The notes under the pieces: generated by a model
Told to the model about the DNA's origin: nothing
Seen by the model: the letters and a program-made list of their open reading frames with translations, nothing else
Database searches by the model: none
In this document: piece after piece, positions 51,224 through 57,772 of the stretch
Layout: each line of letters begins with the position of its first letter
Numbering within the stretch: the stretch's first letter is position 1
Source: a virus
IMG/VR virus record: IMGVR_UViG_3300042691_008532
Coordinates: 1 to 59,665 of that record
Length of the DNA: 59,665 nucleotides
Reading direction: 5' to 3' (one strand)
Translations under genes and position numbers: made by a program

Positions 51224-51483
51224 CTTTTTAGTCTCACACTGTTTTTAGAAGGGTTGTACTTAAATTCACTCTTTGGCTTGCCGGTAGCTTTCGAGGCTCT
51301 ATCTTTCGCTCTCTCCTCAGCTGTCATTGCATTCCTTTTCATCCCCTCTTTTGTATAAGTCTTACCATCTGCCTTCAAGTGTCCACGCTTTTGCAAAATA
51401 CTTATGGCCAATCCACGGTCTCCAACCTGAGCAGTCAATCGCTCAATTAATTTACCACGTCCCATAAACTTTTGCGTTGCCAT
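51220..51483 (-). CDS. Basic hypothetical protein, 87 aa
   Basis: Helical basic protein (GRGKLIERLTAQVGDRGLAI, EGMKRNAMTAEERAKDRASK) whose kind commonly neighbours DUF5872-like proteins in marine and Bacteroidota phages. The start overlaps the preceding stop as TAATG. Presumed virion-associated DNA-binding protein. Confidence 0.65.
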   Translation of the reverse strand: MATQKFMGRGKLIERLTAQVGDRGLAISILQKRGHLKADGKTYTKEGMKRNAMTAEERAKDRASKATGKPKSEFKYNPSKNSVRLKR

Positions 51484-51773
51484 TAATACTTTCCTTTACG
51501 TCCTTTCGGATTGCTTTGTGTTGAGCCGCCCGGTCCTGCCCATAGATTCTTACAAGCCCAATATCTCGGAGTCAGCTTATCATTTGCTGAGTCGCAACCA
51601 TGTCTTGCTTTGAAACTTTTACGTGCAGCTGCACTGTAATTATGGCCATAACCCTTTGCTCCAAAGTGGAGGAGTTTCTCCTCCCCTCCGGAACAGGCTT
51701 TTACCATCCTCTTCTTACCGGGTCTGTCCGATGGAACAGGACGGTTGCATTTCATTTTTGATTTGTCTGCCAT
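51483..51773 (-). CDS. DUF6321-like basic protein, 96 aa
   Basis: Start at MADKSKMKCNRPVPSDRPGK (51773), four bases after the stop of the preceding 58-residue gene; the longer start at 51794 is less likely. Motifs: VKACSGGEEKLLHFGAKGYG, AARKSFKARHGCD and TPRYWACKNLWAG. I recognise this as a widespread small phage protein (DUF6321-like). Conserved Cys residues could bind metal. Function unknown. Confidence 0.7.
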   Translation of the reverse strand: MADKSKMKCNRPVPSDRPGKKRMVKACSGGEEKLLHFGAKGYGHNYSAAARKSFKARHGCDSANDKLTPRYWACKNLWAGPGGSTQSNPKGRKGKY

Positions 51774-51777
51774 AGCA

Positions 51778-51954
51778 TTACTGACGGAACGCACGAGTTG
51801 TGTGCCCGGGTGTTGTTACGACATCTTTTTTCTTTAACTCAGGTAGGGCATACGCATCTTTTGGAGATACAGCTTTCTCAACCTCAGCAATTGTCTCTTC
51901 AGAAAGCTGAACGTCTTCCTGAATTACTTCTTCTACTACTTTACTTTTTGCCAT
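51778..51954 (-). CDS. Hypothetical acidic protein, 58 aa
   Basis: ATG at 51954, TAA at 51778. Composition: Glu/Val-rich first half (AKSKVVEEVIQEDVQLSEET), then a basic end containing TTPGHTTRAFRQ. Four-base spacing to the next gene supports an operon. No family recognised. Confidence 0.6.
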   Translation of the reverse strand: MAKSKVVEEVIQEDVQLSEETIAEVEKAVSPKDAYALPELKKKDVVTTPGHTTRAFRQ

Positions 51955-51960
51955 AAAAAA

Positions 51961-52116
51961 TTATTTAGCTTTTTTCATTAATTTTTTAGTTACTGATGCG
52001 GCACCTTTTGTCATAGACAAAGTCTTACCTTTCAGCGGATTCTTAATGCTTGGGCCACCGCCTGTTGGTGCTTTCAACTTAGAAGATGCCGGGAGATTTG
52101 GAATTGACTTTTTCAT
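51961..52116 (-). CDS. Basic 51-aa protein
   Basis: ATG at 52116, TAA at 51961, no internal stop. Lys-rich with a Pro/Gly hinge (KLKAPTGGGPSIKNPLKGK) and a basic C-terminus. Member of the run of small basic proteins at the head of the late operon. Confidence 0.6.
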   Translation of the reverse strand: MKKSIPNLPASSKLKAPTGGGPSIKNPLKGKTLSMTKGAASVTKKLMKKAK

Positions 52117-52139
52117 TTTTTTTTGTTTTATATGATTAA

Positions 52140-52376
52140 TTAATCTTGTAACGTAACTAATTTACCTAACTTACTTGTAGATGAAAGTTTTGCTGAAGAA
52201 TTTTTTCGTTGTTGTCTATTCTTAGCAAGATTGTCTTTTAATTTTTCTTTCCCCGCTTGAATAGCTTGAATTTTTAACGCTTGCTTATTCTTAAATGTAA
52301 TAGCATCTAAATCTTGGCGAAGTGTATTTACTTTTTCTTCAGTAGTTTTTTCTGTCTGTTTTTGATTAGAAGCCAT
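52140..52376 (-). CDS. First late gene: small charged helical protein, 78 aa
   Basis: Begins MASNQKQTEKTTEEKVNTLR and continues as a likely single helix with many Lys and Gln, ending with a Ser-rich tail. It directly follows the strong minus promoter at 52403-52435. Its high-expression position and composition suggest a virion or DNA-binding protein. Confidence 0.65.
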   Translation of the reverse strand: MASNQKQTEKTTEEKVNTLRQDLDAITFKNKQALKIQAIQAGKEKLKDNLAKNRQQRKNSSAKLSSTSKLGKLVTLQD

Positions 52377-52397
52377 AACTTAATTTTTTTAGCTTTG
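52361..52397 (+). promoter_or_regulatory. Possible promoter for the winged-helix gene (plus)
   Basis: TAGCTTTG at 52390-52397 with TTTG 25 bases upstream (52361-52364), slightly longer than the usual spacing. It is divergent from the late promoter, and the two -7 elements are only five bases apart. Confidence 0.5.
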
Positions 52398-52402
52398 CCT
52401 TA

Positions 52403-52435
52403 CAAATGTAATAAATTAAATCAAATGAAATCAAA
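52403..52435 (-). promoter_or_regulatory. Late-operon promoter (minus)
   Basis: On the minus strand TTTG (52435-52432), a 21-base spacer, then TACATTTG (52410-52403). The -33 box lies in the first codons of the divergent regulator gene, so binding of that regulator's product here could control both directions. Confidence 0.75.
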
Positions 52436-52874
52436 ACCACACGACTACCTAAAATTTTGGCGGGTAATCCGCTATTACGTAAAAGCCAAACACAAGTTAA
52501 GTCAGGCCGACCTTGACATTATCCTGTTCTTATACTCTGAAGGATACTTCGGACAAGATTCTTTTGAAAAATTTGTTGAACTTGTAAGTTGGGACATTAA
52601 CCGATTCAAACGTCTGAAGCGTGAAGGATGGATAGAACTCTTCAGAAAAAGAAGCGGAAAGAAACGGGCGCTTTATCAGTTAAGTTATAAAGCTACCCGT
52701 CTTGTACTTGACATTTACAGAAAACTAAACGGGGAAGAAATCCCCGTTAGTAAGTCTGCTAACCCTATGTTTTTAAAGAATGTGTCTTATAACGATAAGG
52801 TATACCGTAACATGATTCTTGAAATGAATGCTTATAACCGAGCGCAAAACAAACTCAAGAAAACTGACGATTAG
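52425..52874 (+). CDS. Winged-helix (MarR-like) putative regulator, 149 aa
   Basis: Start at MKSKPHDYLKFWRVIRYYVK (52425), preceded by an AAATTAAATCAAATG leader; the upstream in-frame extension covers the promoter and is rejected. Residues ~20-90 fit a winged helix: LSQADLDIILFLYSEGYF, SWDINRFKRLKREGWIELF as the recognition helix region, then a basic wing RKRSGKKRALYQLS. It is divergent from the late operon, so it is a good candidate for the early-to-late switch. Its stop overlaps the GroES stop tail-to-tail by four bases. Confidence 0.65.
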   Translation: MKSKPHDYLKFWRVIRYYVKAKHKLSQADLDIILFLYSEGYFGQDSFEKFVELVSWDINRFKRLKREGWIELFRKRSGKKRALYQLSYKATRLVLDIYRKLNGEEIPVSKSANPMFLKNVSYNDKVYRNMILEMNAYNRAQNKLKKTDD

Positions 52875-53128
52875 ATAACCACTACTACGTCACGTTCAGA
52901 TATAATCGTGAACTGCTCGTCATTAATGAGCATAGTGAAGCTGTGCGACTTGTCATAATACAGGTCGTCACCTTCGTCAATAACACTCACGTCAGTTCCG
53001 GGTGCTACCACTGTCGCTCTTTTGTAGCGCAGTTGATTGGTATCCTCACCCGACAGTATCAATCCGGACTCAGTCTTTATCGACTCAGCCACGTCCTTCA
53101 CTACGATATACTTTCCAATTGGTCTCAT
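52871..53128 (-). CDS. groES: Phage GroES-like co-chaperonin
   Basis: 85 residues, slightly shorter than bacterial GroES (~97). MRPIGKYIVVKDV is the first strand, SIKTESGLILSGED corresponds to the mobile loop (normally with Gly-Gly-Ile-x-Leu; here Gly-Leu-Ile-Leu), RATVVAPGTDV follows, and ISERDVVVVI is the final strand. It starts eight bases after the GroEL stop, an order (EL then ES) opposite to the bacterial groESL operon. Presumed partner of the phage GroEL in folding capsid or other phage proteins. Confidence 0.8.
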   Translation of the reverse strand: MRPIGKYIVVKDVAESIKTESGLILSGEDTNQLRYKRATVVAPGTDVSVIDEGDDLYYDKSHSFTMLINDEQFTIISERDVVVVI

Positions 53129-53136
53129 ACTTGGTT

Positions 53137-54762
53137 TTATTGCTGCTCGTAAGACCGAGCCATTGTGATAATTGCGTTTGTACTGAGAATAGTGGTTGCT
53201 ACGCTTACTGCGTTCTGCAGGGCTGACCGTGTCACCTTCAACGGGTCAATAACACCCATACCAATCAGGTCTCCCATCTCTCCCGTCTTCAGATTGTAAC
53301 CATGACCCATCGGAACCTCGCCTTTGTAAACCTCACTTGGTTTAAGTCCCGCATTGGTCAGTATCTGCTGAAACGGAGCCATGAGTGCATTCCTTAAAAT
53401 GTCAAGAGCAGCAGTATACTCCCGGCTCATACCATCGTGACCAACTAAAAATGCACTCTCCTCAAGCAGTGCTTTACCGGCACCGGGTAAGATACCTTCC
53501 TCTAACGCTGAACGGACAGCACATACTGCATCATCAACTCTATCATACAACTCCTTCTGCTCAAGGTCAGTCTGACCGCCCACAAAAATAACACCGATGC
53601 CACCACTGAGCGAAGCAATACGCTCCAAAATGAAGTCTTTGTCCGCTTTGCGTGTCGCTTGCTTATGTGCGTCCCATAATTGAGCCACTCTCTCCTCCAC
53701 CTGTGCCTCGTCACACTTAGCCGAACTGCGGATAATAACCGTTTTATCTTTTCCAATAATCACTTTTGCTGCATGGCCTAAGTCTCCATAGTTGATATGG
53801 CTTAAGTCGTCACCTGTTTTCTCGCTGAAGTAGGTAGCACCAACGCTGATAGCGATGTCCTGCATCAACTCATGCTGCTTGTAACCAAAATTAGGAGGAG
53901 GAATCGCCACCACTTTCAGGTTTCCTTTCACGGTATTGGCCGCAAGCGTATTTACAACATTTGTATTGCACGGAGATATAATCAACAGCTTCTTACCTTC
54001 TGTAATAATAGGCTTCAGCACGTTCTCAATCTGCAGGATATTTGAAATCTCAGTGTCAGCTACCAAGACCATCACATCCTCAAACACGCACTCATCTTTT
54101 TTGGCATCATTAATGAACAAAGGGCTCAGATACCCTCTGTCAATCTTCAATCCCTTGGTCGTCTCTGCATAAGTCTCAGCAGTTTGGCTGCGCTCAACCG
54201 TTACGATGCCGGTCTTGCCAACATCTTTATACACCTCAGAAATAATTTTACCTATCTCACGGTCATTGTTCGCTGAAATAGAGGCCACGTCTAAGAGCAT
54301 GGAGGCACTAACCTTTTTTGCTCTACGCCTTAACTTGTCCACCACCTTGTTACTCATGTCCACCATATGCCTCAACACCTCCGTCCGGTTCATATCCTCT
54401 TTAATATGCTCAAGACCTCCAAGAACTAACCCTTCTGTCAACACAATAGCAGTTGTAGTTCCATCACCGGCTGACGTTGCCGTCTTCTCTGCCGCCTCCT
54501 TCATCATCTTAACCGCAAGGTTCTCCGATGGGTCAAGCAGGTCAATAGACTTAGCAACAGTCACACCATCTTTGGTCACAGTGATGCCATGCGTGTGATA
54601 CGGACTCTCAATCAGCACCGTATTGCCACCCGGCCCAAGCGTTGACTTGACCGCCTTCGACATCTTTACCACTCCATTGATTAACTTTTTACGGCCTGTA
54701 TCGCCAAAGTCTAAGTTTTTTGGAGAATATCCCACTCCTGAGGTCTCAACCATTTGATTCAT
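53137..54762 (-). CDS. groEL: Phage GroEL-like chaperonin
   Basis: About 541 residues from MNQMVETSGV (54762; ATG at 54753 is also possible). The longer ORF to 54834 would run through the promoter and is rejected. Conserved chaperonin features: TLGPGGNTVLIE (ATP P-loop region), TKDGVTVAK, AGDGTTTAIVL (catalytic Asp), ISANNDREIG, EGILPGAGKALLE and NAVSVATTILSTNAII. The apical domain is divergent and the C-terminus ends in SYEQQ, without the Gly-Gly-Met tail. It has its own promoter and is co-transcribed with GroES. Phage chaperonins are known in large phages, and one in a ~60-kb genome is unusual. Confidence 0.9.
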   Translation of the reverse strand: MNQMVETSGVGYSPKNLDFGDTGRKKLINGVVKMSKAVKSTLGPGGNTVLIESPYHTHGITVTKDGVTVAKSIDLLDPSENLAVKMMKEAAEKTATSAGDGTTTAIVLTEGLVLGGLEHIKEDMNRTEVLRHMVDMSNKVVDKLRRRAKKVSASMLLDVASISANNDREIGKIISEVYKDVGKTGIVTVERSQTAETYAETTKGLKIDRGYLSPLFINDAKKDECVFEDVMVLVADTEISNILQIENVLKPIITEGKKLLIISPCNTNVVNTLAANTVKGNLKVVAIPPPNFGYKQHELMQDIAISVGATYFSEKTGDDLSHINYGDLGHAAKVIIGKDKTVIIRSSAKCDEAQVEERVAQLWDAHKQATRKADKDFILERIASLSGGIGVIFVGGQTDLEQKELYDRVDDAVCAVRSALEEGILPGAGKALLEESAFLVGHDGMSREYTAALDILRNALMAPFQQILTNAGLKPSEVYKGEVPMGHGYNLKTGEMGDLIGMGVIDPLKVTRSALQNAVSVATTILSTNAIITMARSYEQQ

Positions 54763-54784
54763 ACTTGATTTTATTTGTGATGTA

Positions 54785-54816
54785 CAAATATAGTCAGTCA
54801 ATAGTACATTAACAAC
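54785..54816 (-). promoter_or_regulatory. Promoter of the chaperonin operon (minus)
   Basis: On the minus strand GTTG (54816-54813), a 20-base spacer, then TATATTTG (54792-54785) followed by TACA. Its position decides against the long GroEL start. Confidence 0.7.
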
Positions 54817-54840
54817 CTTTTTTAGAAACACCATTACAGA

Positions 54841-55240
54841 TTGGTGGCGTGGAACGCAGCCGGTGTGTCGATTTTTTTAAGGCCAATGTCGAATTTTGTC
54901 GACTTTATGACAAATATTTGAAGACTAAAAATCAATGAAACCCAATGCAGTAAATGGTTTTAGAAAAATACAGCAAAAAAACTGCTGCCAAAACATCACC
55001 CTCCCCTATATATATATATATATTCCCCCTCTCTCTATTATTTTTATTATTATAAACTTCTTTATTTTTCGACATAATCGACATAAAAAGAATATAGTAT
55101 TAATAACCAATTAGTTATAAAAATTAAAACGACATAAAAACGACATAAAAGAAGGGTATTCATGTCGATTCTATCATGGACTGAAATAAAAAAGGGAACC
55201 TAAGAATAGGCTCCCACATTCACTAAATACAAAAACAAAC
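54841..55240. other. AT-rich region with CGACAT repeats; candidate origin or regulatory region 2
   Basis: 400 bases with no gene. It holds CGACAT or its complement ATGTCG at 54886, 55070, 55079, 55130, 55141 and 55162, plus a GTCGAC at 54898. The four central sites are CGACATAA in pairs 9 and 11 bp apart. A (TA)n tract starts at 55008, followed by C/T-rich and AT-rich DNA. The order and sequence resemble 5546-5711. It is flanked by divergent and convergent units, away from the late operon. Confidence 0.55.
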
Positions 55241-55498
55241 TCAATCCATCTCAGGACCTTCCATCATCTCAGACTTAATGTTTCCCAAAAATACAGCCTC
55301 AGACATCATCTGAACCTTCTGAGAACGCTTCATGTCCTTACGAATCGAAGCAGCCTGAGCAATACCGGTAATACCATCAGGACGATTGTTAATCTGCATA
55401 CCACCACTCACACTTAAACCAAAACTCGCACCCTTCTGTTGGTATATACTATTCGACAAGTCCTTCTTGTAAACACTGTTACTGAATCTTAATTTCAT
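55241..55498 (-). CDS. Hypothetical protein, 85 aa
   Basis: Start at MKLRFSNSVYKKDLSNSIYQ (55498). The longer ORF to 55651 uses atypical low-complexity sequence and is rejected. Gly/Ser-rich middle (GASFGLSVSGGMQINNRPDG) and a Met-rich helical end. Weak TATCTTTA element upstream. It is an isolated gene between two non-coding regions. Function unknown. Confidence 0.55.
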   Translation of the reverse strand: MKLRFSNSVYKKDLSNSIYQQKGASFGLSVSGGMQINNRPDGITGIAQAASIRKDMKRSQKVQMMSEAVFLGNIKSEMMEGPEMD

Positions 55499-55946
55499 AA
55501 AATGATTTTTTAACGTGAAACATAAAGATAAAACTTTTTGAGATACAAGTACTGTTTGGGCTATATAGCGGTTTTGCGTTGCGGTGCTCGGACCGAAAGT
55601 CATTTTTTTTTCGACGGGTGGGGGTGCGTTTCTGAAAATTCCTTCAAACATTTTTGGCGTTTTCCATGGGCTGATATGTGAACGGGGAATAATCTGCCTT
55701 GCATCCTGCTGCTGCTGCTTCGTTTATCGTATGCAATACCCTATCTGCTTTGTTTTGCTTCGCTGCTGCTGCTGCTGCTACATTCTAAATGTGAAAATGT
55801 GTCTTCAAAGACACAGCGCACACCCTGAAAGGGGGCTTTGCCCCTTCTTCGTTCCTCTTAAGTGTAAACATTTTGCTTCCTGTCCTGCTTTATTTTACGA
55901 TTAAAAAACATTTTTTGGACATAATTCAAAAAAACATTGAAAAAAA
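55499..55946. other. Gene-poor region with CTG repeats and hairpins
   Basis: About 450 bases, less AT-rich than its surroundings. It contains two runs of CTG triplets (about 55709-55720 and 55762-55779), palindrome copy 7 (55799-55814) and a GC-rich hairpin GGGGC-TTT-GCCCC (about 55829-55847) followed by a T/C-rich stretch, a possible terminator. The plus-strand ORF over it (55584-55904) is dominated by Cys/Leu runs from the CTG tracts and lacks the usual leader, so I do not call it. A structured RNA is possible. Confidence 0.5.
55799..55814 (+). repeat. 16-base palindrome, copy 7
   Basis: GTGTCTTCAAAGACAC with one extra T-A pair at the base (8-bp arms). Not followed by a hammerhead. It lies 203 bases before the start of the operon that contains the amidoligase. 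Confidence 0.9.
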
Positions 55947-55977
55947 TTTGTTTGCAAAAAGAATTAAACTATATTTG
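55947..55977 (+). promoter_or_regulatory. Bacteroidota-type promoter for the amidoligase operon
   Basis: TTTG at 55947-55950, a 19-base spacer, TATATTTG at 55970-55977, then TACAGAATTTAAA, matching the downstream sequence of the promoter at 2862-2893. It is probably the main early promoter of this segment. Confidence 0.85.
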
Positions 55978-56017
55978 TACAGAATTTAAACGATTAATCA
56001 ACTAAAAATCTACAAAC

Positions 56018-56650
56018 ATGAGTAATCTACTTGCAATTGAGTCAAACTTTTTAAACCTTGCCGAAATTAAGCAAGCGTTAAACCTGACTGAAATCAGGAC
56101 GGTAAGCCGCAATCTTAGCAATGCTAAGAAAAAGAAATTTGAACAGTCTTTAGTCTTATCCAAACTTGTTGTGAAGGCCGTTGAGTGGTTTCACTCAGAA
56201 GAGGGCAAAGCAAAGTGTGCAGAAGAGGGCATTGAGTGGAGCAATGAGGAAATCGGGAACAAAGTATTCGGGTGGCAAAAGTCGTATTTCTACAAAGTAG
56301 TAAAAGCAGGCAAGTTGCCTGAAACAACCGTTGAAACCTTTGTTGCAAAGTGCAATGAAATTGAGGCACAAGGCGAAGAGGCAAACCGTTCCATTGAAGG
56401 TTTATTGAAATTTGCGAAGCAGGTGGAAAGCGCACAAAGCGAAGGTGGACAAGATAGCGAAGATAGCGAAGCAGCGGAAAGCGCACAAGTTGAAACAAGG
56501 GTACAAACCGTTTTTACCATGACTTACAAAACCGATGCAGGTAACGTGTCCGTTCGTGTGGATGCAAACGGCAATGTAAAAACCACTAACACAAGCGAAC
56601 AAATTCAGGCCGCAATTAATTTTCTTACTAACACTTTAAATAAAATCTAA
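56018..56650 (+). CDS. Hypothetical protein, possible DNA-binding regulator, 210 aa
   Basis: The N-terminal ~110 residues are helical and include IEWSNEEIGNKVFGWQKSYF then YKVVKAGKL, compatible with a helix-turn-helix of the type in which 'IG...G.S...Y' spans the turn and recognition helix. An acidic, Ser/Gln/Glu-rich linker (~135-160) leads to a small beta domain (QTVFTMTYKTDAGNVSVRVD). First gene after the promoter; its stop and the amidoligase start overlap as TAATG, so the two are expressed together. The regulator idea is tentative. Confidence 0.65.
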   Translation: MSNLLAIESNFLNLAEIKQALNLTEIRTVSRNLSNAKKKKFEQSLVLSKLVVKAVEWFHSEEGKAKCAEEGIEWSNEEIGNKVFGWQKSYFYKVVKAGKLPETTVETFVAKCNEIEAQGEEANRSIEGLLKFAKQVESAQSEGGQDSEDSEAAESAQVETRVQTVFTMTYKTDAGNVSVRVDANGNVKTTNTSEQIQAAINFLTNTLNKI

Positions 56651-57561
56651 TGAGCACAAGTACACAGGGCATAGTATATGGGATGCATGGATACGGTTTA
56701 AACCGTTACGGTCGCAGAGTCTCAAGGGGTGCAATACAGGGTTACCATGACAAGCCGCACCCGTTATTTCTCAATAAAACAGCTTTTAGGGCTGACATTG
56801 AAGGGCTTAAAAAAGTAACGCAGAAGGCGGCAATAAAAATCGACGGGAGCGAGTTTACATCTCGTTTCACTATCGGCATGGAGGTTGAAAAAAACCAATT
56901 GCACAGGGGCGCTGTGAGAGAGTATGAGTTATTATGCGGTTTTGAGCGTGACGGGTCATGCGGCTATGAGGCTGTCACCCATATCCTGCCTTTGCTCCCA
57001 TCGGGCAAATGGAGGACGAAGGTTTACGATATGATGCACAAAGCTGAGCGTATAATTGATGACCGTTTCAGCCCGTCAGATAAGCGTTGTGGCGGCCATA
57101 TTACGGTTGGTGTTGATGGTATGACAGGCTCACAATTGAGAGACCTTATAAGGGTTAATGCAGGTATACTGTATGCAATGTTCCGCAATCGGTTAAAAAA
57201 CGGCTATTGCTGCTACAACAGCCGTATGCAGGATGCACAAAGCTGTGCTAATTGGCACAGTAAATATCAGGTTTCACTTGCAAAAGACTATTGCTTAGAG
57301 TTTCGCTTGCCTTCACGCTTTGAGAGTGTAAAACAGATGATGAGACGCTATGAGTTGATGTATGAATTAGTAAATTTTAGCGTGAACAAGCCAAACGGCA
57401 AGTATGAAGACTTTCTTAAAATTATCCGTCCCATTATTGTATCAATGTATAACGGGGATGTAACGAAGGCAGAAGAAATTTTATCCCTTTCTAAAGAGTT
57501 CAGGACGTATATTTTGAAAGGAACAATAACAGATGCTATACGGCCTTATTTATACCTGTAG
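56650..57561 (+). CDS. Amidoligase_2-like (COOH-NH2 ligase, glutamine-synthetase fold) enzyme
   Basis: 303 residues. Motifs of the Amidoligase_2 type: FTIGMEVEKN (GxExE, 76-80), ERDGSCGYEAVTHILPL (Asp101, Glu107), CGGHITVG (147-154, the C/G-x-H-x-H/T-V block) and CLEFRLPSR (215-223, the E-x-R end motif). Together these form the metal/ATP and substrate site of glutamine-synthetase-like ligases, which join a carboxylate to an amine using ATP. Comparative work on this family links it to GAT-II and GGCT-like domains, both found here in one protein (345-1469). The substrate is unknown: protein, peptidoglycan, polyamine or modified base. It is translationally coupled to the upstream gene and is followed by a hairpin and hammerhead B. 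Confidence 0.8.
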   Translation: MSTSTQGIVYGMHGYGLNRYGRRVSRGAIQGYHDKPHPLFLNKTAFRADIEGLKKVTQKAAIKIDGSEFTSRFTIGMEVEKNQLHRGAVREYELLCGFERDGSCGYEAVTHILPLLPSGKWRTKVYDMMHKAERIIDDRFSPSDKRCGGHITVGVDGMTGSQLRDLIRVNAGILYAMFRNRLKNGYCCYNSRMQDAQSCANWHSKYQVSLAKDYCLEFRLPSRFESVKQMMRRYELMYELVNFSVNKPNGKYEDFLKIIRPIIVSMYNGDVTKAEEILSLSKEFRTYILKGTITDAIRPYLYL

Positions 57562-57574
57562 TTGAGCAAACGGG

Positions 57575-57590
57575 GTGTCTTCAAAGACAC
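57575..57590 (+). repeat. 16-base palindrome, copy 8 (hairpin upstream of hammerhead B)
   Basis: GTGTCTTCAAAGACAC, extended to a 10-bp stem by GGG/TCC with one G-T pair (57572-57593). It starts 10 bases after the amidoligase stop and abuts stem III of the hammerhead. Confidence 0.9.
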
Positions 57591-57593
57591 TCC

Positions 57594-57644
57594 GCTGTCT
57601 CAGGGTGTGTGCCCTGACTGATGAGTTCAAAAGAACGAAACAGC
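57594..57644 (+). ncRNA. Type III hammerhead ribozyme B (canonical)
   Basis: Stem III GCTGT (57594-57598) with ACAGC (57640-57644). Cleavage is expected after C57599 (a GUC site). Stem I TCAGGG/CCCTGA (57600-57605 with 57612-57617), loop TGTGTG. Core CTGATGA 57618-57624. Stem II GTTC/GAAC (57625-57628 with 57633-57636), loop AAAA. GAAA 57637-57640. All conserved positions fit, and the whole strongly resembles the satellite tobacco ringspot virus ribozyme in layout. The ATG of the next small gene is 22 bases beyond. Confidence 0.95.
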
Positions 57645-57666
57645 AAACTAATAAAATCAAATTAAA

Positions 57667-57771
57667 ATGGGACAGTACATTTCTATTTTCGAGGTAGTTG
57701 CCATATCGGTAATTGCTATCTTTTGTTACGTTTTTATCAAAGCCATTATTAAACTATTTAAATCAAATTAA
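57667..57771 (+). CDS. Small single-pass membrane protein, 34 aa
   Basis: ATG at 57667, TAA at 57769-57771. Sequence character: a short polar start, a hydrophobic helix (VVAISVIAIFCYVFIKAII, ~10-28) and a basic end (KLFKSN), giving N-out/C-in orientation. It is the gene immediately behind hammerhead B and has the AAATCAAATTAAAATG leader. It stops two bases before the next start. It could be a small inner-membrane effector. Confidence 0.6.
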   Translation: MGQYISIFEVVAISVIAIFCYVFIKAIIKLFKSN

Positions 57772-57772
57772 C

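Noticed and set aside
54763-54834. 24-residue N-terminal extension of GroEL
   Set aside because: It would translate the promoter TATATTTGTACA and the leader; the chaperonin family start fits the internal ATG.
55584-55904. 106-residue plus-strand ORF across the CTG repeats
   Set aside because: Cysteine runs come from the triplet tracts, no AATCAAA leader, and it spans two hairpins.
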